From assembly GCA_036426205.1 (NCBI GenBank), contig CM071568.1, positions 227,238,777 through 227,302,776 on the forward strand: DNA of 64,000 nucleotides. The letters run 5' to 3'. This DNA comes from Ascaphus truei. Its lineage: Eukaryota > Chordata > Amphibia > Anura > Ascaphidae. The notes beneath the pieces are model-generated. The model was given only the letters and a program-made list of their open reading frames with translations, did not search any database and had not been told where the DNA came from. Position 1 is the first letter of the stretch; each line of letters starts with the position of its first letter. The position numbers were made by a program, and so were the translations under genes. Positions 35,493 through 48,060 of the stretch are shown here, piece after piece.

Positions 35493-35781
35493 TACAGCAA
35501 GGCCCCGCTTCTCGGTACCCCGCTTTACGGTGATCCGCTGATATGGCGGCACGGAAAAGGGGGCCGCCATGTCTGCCCAGAGGTCGCGTATGCGCAGAAC
35601 GGGCTGTTTCTGCCGGCGCGCTTGCGCAGAACGTAGAATGGTTAGTGCATGCGCACAAGGGGGGAAAATGCCGGTTTGTGCATGCGCTCAACTGAAAATC
35701 GCCGGTTCCGCTTTCTGACAATTTTCACTATACGGCGGGCCCTTAGAACGGAACCCGCCGTATGCCCGGGGCCCTGCTGTA
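35493..35781. mobile_element. pogo/Tigger-like MITE (CAGCARGGCCCCG family), copy 1
   Basis: The element (35495-35779) starts CAGCAAGGCCCCG and ends CGGGGCCCTGCTG, flanked by TA on both sides (35493-35494, 35780-35781), as expected for Tc1/mariner/pogo-type insertion. It is CpG-rich, with 'atgcgcagaacgg' repeats. A second copy in the opposite orientation lies at 48323-48605. Confidence 0.7.
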
Positions 35782-36084
35782 CATCATATTTGCATTAATA
35801 ACAACCTTTAATTAACTTCTAATTATTGGGCCCAAGCTGCTGATCCAGACCTTTTGCTAAACCTGGAAAAATAAAGAGAAGTCACTTACAATTTCTATTA
35901 AGATTCCTTGGGATTATTGCATAATATTATTGCAAAAGTTCTCTAAGTATCTAATGTAGTTCCCCAATTAAATGTTTTCAAGTATTTATGGATAGGGGAA
36001 TATTACAAGATTCTTGTAATCTCCCTGAAATTAACAATAACAATGGAAGGAATGCTAGGCATATTTTGTTTCACGGCTAGAGGG
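35782..36084. other. Unassigned AT-rich noncoding DNA
   Basis: Nothing recognised. Confidence 0.45.
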
Positions 36085-36331
36085 ACCAGCACCAGTGGTG
36101 GAACTACTGTATGGTGCAGCTGGTTTAGCTGCACTAGGGCCCACCACCATTAGGGCCACCCCGAATTCCGACACTTAGTTTAGCAGCTGGCACAGTGTTC
36201 CGCCATTCCTAAAAGCTCCCCTCTGTGCCCAAGTTTGTTCCAACTTTCCACAATCACTGCCTGGTTGGGCTCCCTCTGTCGCCGCCACCGTACCCGCTCC
36301 ATAGTTGCCTAGTTCTGCCACTGACCAGCAA
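36085..36331. mobile_element. hAT-type MITE with 7/8 target duplication
   Basis: The element (36093-36323) begins CAGTGGTGGAACTA and ends TAGTTCTGCCACTG, which pair with two mismatches. Flanks ACCAGCAC (36085-36092) and ACCAGCAA (36324-36331) agree at 7 of 8. No transposase. Confidence 0.75.
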
Positions 36332-36890
36332 TGAGAGGTTTAACTGCTGCAGATGAATGGAAATTAATATAAGGAAAAATTATTGCATCAGTGCACTGGT
36401 GTTTAAATAAAACAGATGGTCACAATGATGACTTTCTGTGACGTTATATATGTTTTGTAAATGGACAGAATTGGCACATTTTTAGTGAAAATTATTTCAC
36501 ATTTTTTACAAATAGGGCTCAATTTTAAAATCTCTTTAGATACCTAAAGAGAGAAAAAAAGGCTTTTGTAGACACTAGTTGGTATATCCACTGACCAATT
36601 ATGTAGTATCTGTATAAGAATATGTCAAAACAGCTGCTATAAGTGTTCTATTTGCATTTGTACTTCAGATTTGTCAGATTGGTTTCAATGCTTTTTCCTG
36701 GTGGTGTTTGTATAAGAGGAACAGCTTCTCAGGGAACTCTGTTCACATATGTTGATATACTGTATCCAGACGTTTTAACAGTGAATGCTGCATTGTCTGC
36801 ATGTTTAGAAGAACAGTAGGTACAGAGTGATATTAAAGTGTGAACAGTTGTTCAAAGAAATAACCAAGATAAGATATCAGATATCCCTAC
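36332..36890. other. Unassigned AT-rich noncoding DNA
   Basis: Nothing recognised. Confidence 0.45.
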
Positions 36891-36891
36891 T

Positions 36892-37058
36892 GTCTAGACC
36901 AGGGGTCTCAAACTCAGTCCTGCTTCAGAACAGGTGGCTCAGTCTTTGAGTCTTCGACTGAGCCACTGATTGAGCCACCTGTGCTGAAGCAGGGATATCC
37001 ATAAAAGCTGGCCTGTTGGTGGCCCTTGAGGACTGAGTTTGAGACCTCTGATCTTGAC
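36892..37058. mobile_element. hAT-type MITE
   Basis: The element (36900-37050) begins CAGGGGTCTCAAACTCAGTC and ends with the complement, GACTGAGTTTGAGACCTCTG, with one mismatch. Flanks GTCTAGAC and ATCTTGAC agree at 6 of 8. An inner hairpin, 'ggtggctcagt...actgagccac', is also visible. It resembles the element at 14725-14913. Confidence 0.72.
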
Positions 37059-39376
37059 GTATTTCTGATGTTTGTAAAATATGCCTTACTCTACTTCTAA
37101 TGTACTGTATGATGCTATGTAGTGATTTGGGCTTTCAATTTGCTCTTTTGTCCCTAGTGTAAATATTATTTTTTTTAAAAATAGATAAAAAATTAGATAT
37201 CATACATAATGCACAGTTTTATTATAGCTTGTGACAACCCGAGAGCCGTAGCAGTAAAGAAAGTAATGAAGTCATACTACAGAAATGGAAAGAGGGTAGA
37301 CCCCCAATCTCCTGTCTACAAAAATGTATATAGCTGATAAAAAACATCCATGCACGCCAGTTGAATATGGTGAAAAATCAGCATTGGCCGCATGAGCTCA
37401 TATTTATTGCCCCTTATAGGACAAAGCTCCATAGTTGTTATCCAGCGCGAATGCTGTATCTAGGGGCAGACTTTTTAGAACAAATACTCAAGTCATTCTT
37501 TGTCATTTGCCTTTTGAGTCTGTTTAATGCAAAACAAGAACCCACAGCATATTATGTAATGTTGTATATTATTCATGAAAAATATGATGTGCGCCTACAG
37601 GTGTCGCTAACACTATTGCTCCCATTAATGTGTCAGTGTTGTAAGAAAAAAAGAAAAAAAAGAAGCACATTAAATGATGTCCTGGGGTGCGTCATTACAA
37701 ATGGTGCGTTGAATGGCGCACCAGCTTTGACACACTGCATAGCGTTAACTGGAGTAATGATGTTCGTTACATCTGTACTGATTAATCACTGCAAGTTGCA
37801 GCAAAGGCCTGATGCTGTCTAGTCTATCAAGACCATAACTATAATTGGCATATGCACTATTTTATGCTTTTTAGGAAAAATAACTAAAATTATGAATGTT
37901 ATGTTATTCTCAATGCATTACTGCAAGTGAACAGCTAGCAATCTAAGTCCCATTAGTAGATTAGGCATTTAGGCCGTTATATATTGAACTGCGATGATGC
38001 CGATCTGGGCAGCATAGCCCAGAAACTCCTATTAAAGTCATTAGGAGTTTCTGTGCGAATCCGTCCCAATCGGCAGCTCATGGAATAACTTGCAGCTCAT
38101 GGAATAACTTTCTTATTATACTATACTATGCAGTTTCTTCTTTGTGCTAAAGAGTTAATCTCCATTTTAATAAATGGGAAAAATATATTGTCTAGTACAG
38201 GGAAGACAGCTTTGCAGCTTATTGAATAAGGGCTCTAGTTCTGCCAAGTGAACTTGAGTTGGGTCTTAGAAAGCCAATAGTGTGCATCTCTGGCAATCTT
38301 CTCTCTCACAACCCGAGTAGACACAATGTAAATAAAGCTATTGGATGACAATCAGTGAAGCCATGGAAAAGAAAAATATCTACTTTCCTTTTTGCACAAA
38401 ACCCCCCAGATTTTTGGAACGAGATCTGCTCCATTTTGTAGGGCGAATATTTGTTTTACTTTAAAAAGAGAAAGAAGAAAATGACATTATCGGATTTTGC
38501 CAAATGCAGGGAATTTCAGCTCATTGAAATCTGAAACAGACGTTCTCTCATTTGCCAAGTAGAGTGGTTTGTAACATGTAACAGAGTGTAAATCTTATAT
38601 CCAGTCCAATATTGGAAATCAATTGTTACCTGACTTAGTTTGAGGTCAAGTTACATGAGCTGTGTTTACGAAACCTTTAAGATTTATTATATTAGGTAGA
38701 CGATCTGACCATGAGATATTATCGATTTCTGAGAACCAAGAAATTCATGATCTATCAAAATACAGCCTAGCCGTGAAGATTAATTATGTGGAGCCATATT
38801 TAATAAGCATTGCTATTCCACAAGGCACCTCCCGGCACGGAAGGTACCCAGTGAATGGGTCATATTGTGTCTTCTCGCACTTTAGTTTGTTTTATCGAAT
38901 AACACAGTTGAGTACTGTAAATACAGACCCAAATCCCTTAATGCGATGTAGGAGTATACAAGAGTTCAAAAGAGCACGTTCCTTAAGGCTTTTTGAAAGG
39001 TTTGTTTATTAAACGATGTTGAGGATTGAGACAAGTTGGGAAATCAGTCAAAGGACTGATCAGCAATAAGGTCTCCCCCAATAGGATGACCTTTCCTATG
39101 AGCAGTAATAATAATAGGACAAATCTTATTGGAAAATAGATTCTCACGTTTGGTGGCATACAAACTCACAGTAGAAATTTCCTTAAGGTCGATTCCTCCT
39201 CCCTCTATTCCCTTCTCTCCTTTTCAGATTTATTAGATTCCATCTTAAAGGGAACTCGTGTGTTCATCATTATACTGTAGTGGCTACCTTTTTTTTTGTT
39301 GTGGATTTCCATGTGATAAAAAAAAAACATGTGCGAGAAATAATATTTAAATCTACTGTTGCTTTGTCTACCTTCC
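37059..39376. other. Unassigned noncoding DNA
   Basis: AT-rich with few features. An open frame of 153 codons at 37361-37822 has no recognisable domain, no splice or promoter context and looks like chance. Confidence 0.45.
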
Positions 39377-39710
39377 TTAGGCTGCGCTTCTAGTGCCGGC
39401 GGAGGCGACGCAACGTCACGCCAAAACAAATACATCGAATCCGTTTGCATGCGCTTATAGTAGACGCGACAGAGCGACCAAAAATTTGGAAGCCAGTATT
39501 ATTTGATTTTTGGAGAGACAGTCGCCACATGTGACTGTCTCTAAACCAATCACAGAGCGCCTATTGCACTCTGCCCTCCCCCTTGATGACTTCACTGGCC
39601 TTGTCGCCAGCGACATCGCTCAAACTAATGTTCAACTTTCGCCAGTGGCGATGGCGACGGGTGACGTCATCGGTCGCGTCGCCATCCCCGGCACTATAAA
39701 CGCGGCCTTA
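39377..39710. mobile_element. Harbinger-like MITE, copy 1
   Basis: The element (39380-39707) begins GGCTGCGCTTCTAGTGCC and ends GGCACTATAAACGCGGCC, its complement with a few mismatches. It is flanked by TTA on both sides (39377-39379, 39708-39710), the 3-base duplication typical of PIF/Harbinger. Inside are 'ccacatgtga', an ACCAATCA box and TGACGTCA at 39662-39669. Copy 2 is at 52134-52420. Confidence 0.75.
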
Positions 39711-40600
39711 AATGTTTCTTTTATCATGATTCTTTCTCCTCATGTATTTTTTCTATTCCATAAAGACAAGCCATTATTTTATTAGTGGTCTTAGACTGTC
39801 AGCATTTAGCGATATGTGTAATGCTGGCCATCAAAAAGTTCCACGTCTATACCGTGCTCTCCTATGGCCAGATCCAGAAAACTCTGTTAAGTGACTTAAC
39901 GGGGCGTTACCTACAGTAAGTTAACATCACGTGAAGCCTTAACGTGTATCTTCAAGCGCCAATAACATAACGTTAAGTCCGGTTTTCTCCCGGAAACTGC
40001 ATTGCATTAACGGATTGTGACAATTAAATACAAAAGATGCATTTACCTTAACAGCGCAATCAATCTATTCAGGGTAACGCAGTGACCTAACATTACATCA
40101 GTAAAGTCATAATTAAACTTGACATTATTTACATCTAGACCCTGAAAAAAAGGTTTATCTGTGGTGAAGGTGGATGCTAATTTAAATAATTTGAATATAA
40201 TTTGACTATTCAAATAAGTTTTTCCCAGTTATCTCAGTTGTGTTCATAAGTATCTCCCCACATGTTCTATAGAGGAGTGTTTTGGGAGGTACTGTATATA
40301 CTGTAAGTCAATATCTACTCTACTAAATAGTACCCTATTTCCTCGATTGTAAGACACCATCGATTCTAAGAGGTGATTTACAGTAATTAAAAAAAATTGG
40401 GGGGGAAATCCCATTATATTAAATGTGCAGATTTTTTTTTTTTTTTAACTAGCAGGGTCACATGATCCTTCAATAACCAATGGGGGGGGGGGGGAGAGAG
40501 AGAGAGAGAGTAGTCAGAGACTAAGATGTATTAGTCAGCACTCCCCAAAGTGGAGTTAGGTTCTTTGTTTATGTTTTGTTCCTGATTTGTATCTTGTAAA
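39711..40600. other. Unassigned noncoding DNA
   Basis: A segment near 40340-40380 ('ctcgattgtaagacacc', 'atcgattctaagagg') looks like a MITE end. A G-run followed by (GA)n lies at 40483-40510. Otherwise unassigned. Confidence 0.4.
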
Positions 40601-41509
40601 TGTAACCCAAATTCCCCCCCCCCCCCCCCCCCTAGACTCATCTGACATATCTAGGGTGTCTGAGGGCGGATTACATGTACTTAGTGGTGCGTACCTGTGT
40701 GGAACAGGAGGGCCTGAGTCTCCCGCGGTGGTGTGGGGGATCACAGGACCAGGCTTCTGGGGTAATAGCCTCCATGCTTTCAGTGGTGCAGCGCCTCCAT
40801 CCTCTATACTTCCAGGGATGTGGGATAGGACCTGTATAGAAGAGTGAACCCTGGTCCCAGGGTTGGATGCTCCAGAATCACACAACAGTTTTTGATATAA
40901 AAGGTAATGTCTCTCTTTATTGGCACAAGTGGCAACAAGCAGCCACAACAACAACAGCAATGTCCCGCTTATCACTCGACCCTCCGCTCTGTACAGGTCT
41001 TTCCTCCTCTCCTTCCCTCCAAGTTTACCCTCTGACAGGATGGACTGGGCTGGGGCGTCAATACCCCACTACCCACCTCAGAGGATATCCTCTGGGTGGG
41101 GGATGGATTCTCCCCATCACCCCAGCATCGGGGTGAGGGGCATTGGTCCACCTGGACTATGGTGCTATCAACTCTACTCAAGGTGGCTGAGTCTCTCCTC
41201 TCCTCTCACTTGCATGCTCCAAGCTCAGACTCTGCTTCAGCTCTCTCCAACTCCCTGCTTCAGCACCCTCCAACTCACTGCTTCAGCACTCTCCAACTTA
41301 CTGCTTCCACTCCCTCCAACTCACTAGACTCACAGGAGCAGCCCACTAAATAGAGACAGCCCCGCCTATCATGATGTCAGCAGGCCCCTCCCCTGTGTCT
41401 CTGCCTGCACACAGAGTCAGGTGGCCTACCTCCATCAATCAAGCCAGGGCTTGAAGCGGGGGAAACCCATGATCACTACTGGTGCCTGCCCTTAACAGGA
41501 CTTACCACA
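40601..41509 (+). mobile_element. LTR-like element, TGTAAC family, divergent copy
   Basis: It starts TGTAACCCAAATTCCCCC, matching the starts at 44093 and 60739, and contains the shared 'cagcgcctcca' and a 'ttattgg' segment in the same order. The proposed end, ...CTTACCACA, is tentative; the flanks (gtaaa / gtagg) match only partly. No coding capacity. Confidence 0.4.
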
Positions 41510-41639
41510 GTAGGAAGGAGATAGGTATAGCCGGTGCTGTTTACAGGGGGGCTATATAAATAAAACCCCTGTACACCAAACTCGAAGTTGCCTGCCTTTG
41601 ATCTGGGACTTAAGATCCTACGCTGTGACGGAGACATCA

Positions 41640-41872
41640 CAATACACATACACACGTATTTATACACATACACACACGTATTTATACACATACACACGTA
41701 TGTATACACACTTACGTATACACATACACACTTATGTATACACATACGTATACACACATACACATGCATGTATACAAATACACACACACACACACACACG
41801 TATGTATACACATGCACATGTATGTATACACACATACACACACACACATATGTATACACACAAACACATCTT
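41640..41872. repeat. ACACAT/ACGTAT microsatellite
   Basis: Interrupted 'cacatacacacgtatttata' units. Low complexity in both strands yields Y/T/H or C/V-rich frames that are not genes. Confidence 0.9.
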
Positions 41873-41912
41873 GACAAAGGTCTCAATGGGGACCGAAATA
41901 TCAATTACTACA
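41869..41912 (+). ncRNA. Hammerhead-like motif, degenerate
   Basis: CTTGACA, a GGTC/GACC helix II around TCAATGGG, then GAAA with the self-complementary ATAT, then C. It has the order of the PLE-tail hammerheads with a mutated core. Confidence 0.35.
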
Positions 41913-43610
41913 TTAAATATTTCTTGAATTAATCTTCCAAGAGTGCTGGATCTATTTTGTAATTGATGTACCTCTCCCACATCCGTGGCACCTGGGTGTA
42001 TCCTACAATACACATAGATATAATGTAAGTGAGCTCTTGTATATATACTGTACCAGAATATATATTATGTATATGCATACATACTATAGGGTATTTTTTT
42101 ACATTTATATTTAATTATTCAACATCTGGTTAGCTCGGCCTCCCCCTCACCTTGTCCCTTTCACTCCCAGCTACATCAATCAGCCCCGTCCCACCCTACA
42201 AATCCCCTTTCCCTCTCACCCCCCAAAACTTTCCCTTCTCTGGTGGGAAATTGCTGAAATAACCCACACAATTTACAGCTCAGTGATTCCCATACTCTGC
42301 CAAGAAAAAGCCACGACATCATTAGGAGATGATGTTGTGGAATTTCCTTCTTTCTATTGGTGACTGACTACCATCTTTGATTTGTCTTTACTGCACTTAC
42401 TGGCAAATGATAAAGTGAATCTAATGAACAAGGGGATGCAAGATCTATAAGCAGTGCAGCTGCAACCAGTATAGTACTTAAAAACACATTGGGGGGGGGG
42501 GGGGGATTACTGCTTTAGTTATAGTTCAATGGTTGAGATCTCATATAGTACAGCACATATACAGTATTCTCATACTAAGACCTGCTTAAACCTTAAGGTG
42601 GGCTTTTAACATTCACTAAAAGTACTGAGAGACGGTACTCCAGAAATCCTTATGCCTTTCAGGGAGCATCGTGTTATGATTGCTCATTTTCAAGAGTGGA
42701 GCCCACCCCTCTTCACTGGGGACTGGTTGCAACCACTTGATCGCTATCCCAAGCATGATCCTGGAAAACCAGCAGCAGACTCAGGGCCGGGCAGACTTCC
42801 AGCAGTGAAAGAGTCAATATTATTTATACATTTTCAGGATGGTAAAGAGCGTGAACATCATTTTGTGCAATGCCATTGACGTTAAAAAAAATTCAAATGA
42901 GATTTCGATGGTTGAAAAATACTGAAATGTGGAAATGTCCCGAATCCAACGTTTAAATGATTTTGGCAACCGTATTATTCTGGACTGAAATGCATTTCCA
43001 CATGGCTGTCACCTCATCACTACGTGAATCAAGTGCAGCATTTCCTGGCTCTCACTCCAGTTGGCTCACAATCGCCCCATCAATTTCCAGGGAAAAATCG
43101 AAAATTGAAAACAGGGTCTGAAAGCTGCATACCCCAGTTTACAAATCACCAGTATGTTATTCCCACCTCATAATCACGTCATTGTCTACTTTCTACCTTG
43201 AGGCCTATACTCAATAATATTGCGTACATGAGGCATCTCCATACTTCCGTAAGATGCAAATGAAGTTCGGGCGTCCACTACTCACTCTTTTTTGTACTCG
43301 GCAAATGGATGAGTTCCATTAAATTGGAAGCAGAGAAGGTAAAACATCACAGAAACCCCTTTTAAAATGACCCAGATTAAGGGCATATTGAGGCAATGGT
43401 CAACGTGTGGTATTACGAGGGAGTGCAAAGGACCACTACTATTTTATTTACAAAGCCACAAAGTGCATTTTATTTACATGCTTACAATGAGATTTTATTT
43501 TGAAATAAAAGAGATGCATTTTTTAATCAAAATTCTCACTCTGACTCTTCCAATGTTTATACTATACAGTACCTAAGACTTAAAGATTAAACAGATACAG
43601 GACCATTACC
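41913..43610. other. Unassigned noncoding DNA
   Basis: AT-rich, with a G-run at 42491-42506. No coding or repeat family recognised. Confidence 0.45.
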
Positions 43611-43611
43611 T

Positions 43612-43876
43612 TTAAAGCCATTTGACCACTATAATAATAATAACATGTTCTTGTATAGTGCTGCAAGCTTTACGTAGTGCTTTATAGAGACATTTTGCAG
43701 GCACAGGTCCCTGCCCCGTGGAACTTACAATCTGTTTTTGGTACCTGAGGCACAGGGAGATAAAGTGACTTGCCCAAGGTCACAAGGAGCCGACACCAGA
43801 AATTGAACCAGGTTCCCCTGCTCCAAACTCAGTGCTAATCAGTGTCTTTACTCACTGAGCCACTCCTTCTCACTTA
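43612..43876 (+). repeat. L2/MIR-type 3'-end repeat
   Basis: It contains 'gtgacttgcccaaggtcaca', then 'aattgaaccaggttcccc' and 'ctcactgagccactcc'. This is the vertebrate L2/MIR-type 3' end, with the 'CCAAGGTCACA' core. Whether it is a SINE or a truncated LINE cannot be told. Confidence 0.6.
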
Positions 43877-44092
43877 TATATATTTGTACTATAAGATACT
43901 TGTTAGTCAGTCTGCGTATTACATACAGAGAATGAAACATTCAAATATTTTTCACAAGTTAAATATACTGTAATTTACAAGGGTTCTTTTCTCCTACTAA
44001 TAACAAGACTGAGAAGCTTGACTGAATATGTTTGAATACTCCTTTAGCAACATACTTTTCAAGTAAAAATGCGTAGCCATGTTAAATATTAT

Positions 44093-45230
44093 TGTAACGG
44101 ATATTCCCTATTAATACAGACGCTACTACTGCTGTTTATACCTGTATGGCTCTCAGGAGCCTAAGCCTCCGCTCGGGGAGCCTGGGGTACATACATATAA
44201 ATATCTCGGGGTACAGCGCCTCCACCTGGGAGGGATTCCAACGGAGTGGGAGGAGGCCCTCACAAGAAACAATCACGATAAGCACACGGGTATAAAACAG
44301 TACTGGCTTTACTACACATATGCACATAACTTATCCGCTATACCAATCACATTCAATGTTAGCACTGCAGTAGGATATAATGTAATCACCCACTCCCACC
44401 ACCGTGTACCCCCACACAGTGTCCACAGTATAACCCCCCCTTTGTCCCGTGGTCAGCGTTGCCACTATGTGTGAGTACTCGTGTGGTGCATGTGCTTAAC
44501 GATACCTGCCCAGGGCGACGGCGCCTGAGCGTTCAACAGATCTTCGCAAAGGATCAGACGACTTCCGTGCGACGTCCGGTTCCTCCGGTGAGATGATCGG
44601 TCAGGGCGGTCCACCCTTGGTACAGTTCCGCTCTCTCTGCGGAGCAGGCTTGATCCCAAGCCTCTGGATGGGAAGCGCAGCGTTCGCTGTGTCCCTAACT
44701 AGCACTTAATAGTAAGGGGCAGGGTCCCTAACCTGGGGCCTGTCCCTGAAGCAACACAAGCTACTGGGTGGCTCAGGGCCAACTGGGGCCTAGGGGGCTG
44801 CTGGTCTAGTGCAGTGAGTCACTGACCCCTGCACCCTCACCTCCTTCCCCTAGCCTCTCCTGGGGCCGACTGGCGTGTCTACCAGCGCACGAAAAGTATC
44901 AATTACCCAGAGCAGGAAGATACTGTAGCCCTATTGGCTCCCTGGGGTCATGTGGGCCGCTCCTGAGGCTCATGGGACATGTAGTCCCTTCCAAGAGCCT
45001 TCCCTGGTTGGCTAGGGCTGCCCGCGCGATCACTGCGCATGCGCAAGCACTCTAGTGGCTGCACTGTCGGGCCGCCGCGGAATCTCCGGAGCACCGGAGC
45101 GCTCCCTGCTCGGCCCCCACCCTCCAGAAACTCCGGCGGGTCTGCCGCTTGACTCCGGCAGCACTCGCCATTGCTCCCGGCGCGGAGGTAACGAGAGGGG
45201 GGGTGCCAAGCAGAGGGGGACCCGGCTACA
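44093..45230 (+). mobile_element. LTR-like element, TGTAAC family
   Basis: It starts TGTAACGGATATTCCC and ends CCCGGCTACA; TGTA..TACA ends are LTR-like. It shares 'gcctccgct', 'agcctggggt', 'cagcgcctccacc', 'ggccctcac' and 'gggtccctaacc' with 60739-62201 in the same order. A perfect TGCGCATGCGCA lies at 45034-45045 in the GC-rich right part. No clear target duplication; no coding capacity. Probably a solo LTR; a long MITE is the alternative. Confidence 0.55.
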
Positions 45231-46227
45231 TCATTTTAAAGTTATTTAACAAAAAGACAAAGAAAACATCAACCAAAGGCTTTTGTAACGCAAAGTGTTG
45301 ACGTTGAAATGCTGTAAATAGTGTTAAGTGTTGGATTTCTTATTTATAGTTTGGATTTTGGCAACAAAAAAAAAAGATGTACTGTAATCACCCTAAAAGT
45401 AAAATTGTGACTTATTGGCTTCTTTAATATTTGTATTTTCTTATCTGGTATTTTTTGATCTTTCTTATTATCGCTTTAAACTAATTATGCTGCCTTCATG
45501 TAGCCAAACAAAACAACCGCATTGAAAAAGTCGGGATCAACAATTTACCTGCAACCCAACAGGTTGCAAATAGTATTCAAACTCACAAAAGAGATTTGAG
45601 ATAGATTGTAAGCTCATCTGGACAGGGACTGTGTCTGTAACATCCCCATGTGCTGCAGACTGCAATATTTTGAGTCCCATTGGGAGAAACACACTATATA
45701 AAATAAAGTTATTATTATTGCCTGTTAAACATACCACTGCCATTAGTGACTGCTCCTTTAAAAGACACTACAATAGCATCTGAGGGGTTAATAGACAATT
45801 CTAAGGCTAAACCATTTTTTGTGCAGTAAACTTGGGACAGCAGATATAAGAATCCATCTGGATGGAAACTTCAAAGCCTGAAAGCCATTCCAGAATCACA
45901 ATAGTATGCAGGTCGACATAGAAACCTTTATTAAACTAAGCCACACACAAAAGCAGCATCGCACAATACTACAATCCAATTTGTTTCATGTACACAACAC
46001 AGTAACCGTTTGGTAATACAGTAGAATTGGAAGAAAAGCCACAATTATTATAGGTATGCAAAAAGTGAAAAAGAAAAAAAACTCAGTGCTAATCTATATC
46101 TATGTGGGTATAAATGTATATTTATGGATATACACAGTGTGGGAAAGTGTTCTTTAAACATCTTGTACGTATTGAAATTATATACAGTAAACACCCTCAC
46201 GAAAGTGACTACTTGCATAAAAAGACA
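45231..46227. other. Noncoding DNA with an L2-like 3' end
   Basis: At 45604-45722, 'agattgtaagctcatctgga' leading to 'actatataaaataaag' and (TTA)n is the familiar vertebrate L2-type 3' end, plus orientation. The rest is unassigned. Confidence 0.45.
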
Positions 46228-46795
46228 TACAGGCGGTCCTCGGTTATCCAACAGAATCCATTCTGGAAGTAGCGTTGGATAGTGAAACCATTGTAAAGTG
46301 AGTCCCATGTTAATCAGTGGCGGTGAGCGTTGGATAACGCATTCAGGCATCGGATAACACATTCCGGCATCGAAAAACGTCCAATAGGGTTGTATTTTAA
46401 AGCGTTGGATATGCCATTCGTTGTGTACAGGCATACCCCGCATTAACGTATGCAATGGGACCAGAGCATGTATGTAAAGCAAAAATGTACTTAAAGTGAA
46501 GCACTACCTTTTTTTCCACTTATCAATGCATGTACTGTACTGCAATCATCATATACATGCATAACTGATTGCAACTTAATGCATTTGTAACAGGCTCTAT
46601 AGTCTCCCTGCTTGCGCACAGCTTCGGTACAGGTAGGGAGCTGGTATTGCTGTTCAGGACGTGCTGACAGGTGCATGCGTGACCTGCTGTTTGCCTACTG
46701 GGTGATATGTCCTTACTCGTGAGTGTACTTAAAGTGAGTGTCCTTAAAACGGAGTATGCCTGTAGTGAAAGTTTGGATAGCGAGGACTACCTGTA
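46228..46795. mobile_element. pogo/Tigger-like MITE, outer element of a nested pair
   Basis: The element (46230-46793) begins CAGGCGGTCCTCGGTTATCC and ends GGATAGCGAGGACTACCTG, near complements, flanked by TA at both sides. Ends of the type CAGGCAGTCCTCG with TA duplications fit pogo/Tigger. It is split by another MITE at 46428-46762. The same family is seen at 60472-62449. Confidence 0.7.
46426..46764. mobile_element. pogo/Tigger-like MITE, inner element
   Basis: The element (46428-46762) begins CAGGCATACCCCGCATTAA and ends TTAAAACGGAGTATGCCTG, near complements, flanked by TA on both sides. It lies wholly inside 46230-46793, so it inserted later. Confidence 0.7.
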
Positions 46796-47290
46796 CAATT
46801 AAAATGTAAATAAAAATACATAATATGTGCATAAAAAATAAATGAACAGTCCAAAGAAAGTCCAAACAAAAGACGTTGGGTGACAATAGTACGTGTATTG
46901 CGTGCCACGGAGAAGGAGCATGCTTGGCTTTGAGGACTAGTGGTCAGACAGAGGAATGATACATGTTTACCTTGTTTGACAATACCAGCTGTTCGAGCTT
47001 TATGATTTTATGATGTTTGTGAGTATTACTCCACAGAAGATCTATCTTGTATAGTAAATTAAGATGTTACATTATGGAGCTATGTGCGCCTCTCCTTGTT
47101 TCTTTTTCTTATATCCTTTCACAACTATGTATGCAGCTGTGACAGTACGGTATATGTCTACCATTAAGCATGTTCAACATATATACACTTAACACTTCAA
47201 CAAAGAAGTTTAGGAATTTGTTCAAGGGAAAGCCAATACATGTTTTTCAGCAGAAATTTGAAGTGTTTAATTAAATGAATGTTACCATGT
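46796..47290. other. Unassigned AT-rich noncoding DNA
   Basis: Nothing recognised. Confidence 0.45.
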
Positions 47291-47356
47291 TATACATGTA
47301 TATACAGCCACACACACACTGCCAGTAGGAGGTATAAGGCATTGAGAGGTTTCTTG

Positions 47357-47620
47357 AGTGTGAGTGTGTGTAAAGGCGTGTGTGTATAGGTGTGTGTTTA
47401 TATAGGTGTGTATGTGTATATAGGTGTGTATGTATTGGTGTTTGTATATAGGTGTGTGTAAGTGTATGTGTGTGTATAGGTGTGTGTGTATGTGTATATG
47501 TGTATAGGTGTGTGTGTGGATAGGTGTGTGTGTTTGTATATAGGTGTGTGTGTAGGGGTGTGTGTATAGGTGTTTGTGTGTATAGGTGTGTGTATGTGTA
47601 TAGGTGCGTGTATGTGGGTA
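47357..47620. repeat. TGTGTA/GGTG microsatellite
   Basis: Interrupted 'tataggtgtgtg' units. H/T/Y-rich minus-strand frames here are by-products. Confidence 0.9.
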
Positions 47621-47639
47621 TAACAGAACATTGTGCATT

Positions 47640-48060
47640 AGCTCAGTCTCTGTGGGTAATAGCGTGACATGGGTGACATCACGCCGTCCCCCTGACACTG
47701 TGTCCTCTGCAGTCACCAGTCGGGGATCAGCATGTCGGAGCAGCCACTCGGCATGGTGATGCTCCGCACATTCACATGCAGCTGCGGGCCGGTGGTGTAG
47801 GCAGTCAGACGAAGCAGTATTGTGCTCCTTCGGGTCGGCCCTTAGTCGTGCAGCTTCGGCACCGTGCAGGAACGCAGGTTCCGGGGGTGGGGGGGGAGGT
47901 GTCGTGTGTGTGTCCGTGACCTCGGCCCTGCTCCCAACTCACACCCTGGCCCAGGGAGACGGTTAAAGGCTGCTGCAATGCTCCCAGGCAGCCAGTCATA
48001 GGCAGCGGTACTGTGCTTCTGGTGAGCAAGTCAAATTCAGCACATGCGCAGTCCCTCACA
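47640..48060. other. GC-rich, CpG-containing segment
   Basis: It is clearly richer in GC than its surroundings and contains a G-run (47885-47900). Both strands have short open stretches. One minus frame ends ...VNVRSITMPSG...PDW-stop near 47713, but no homology or splice context was recognised. Either an unassigned repeat or a small CpG island. Confidence 0.3.

Noticed and set aside
37361..37822. 153-codon frame as a possible gene
   Set aside because: No domain, membrane pattern, splice context or promoter that I can support; length is within chance for 64 kb.
41476..42013. Frames rich in Cys/Val/Tyr or Thr/His over the ACACAT tract
   Set aside because: Microsatellite translation in both strands.
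47282..47716. 144-codon minus-strand frame with THTYTH repeats
   Set aside because: Microsatellite translation joined to an unremarkable upstream stretch; no homology recognised.
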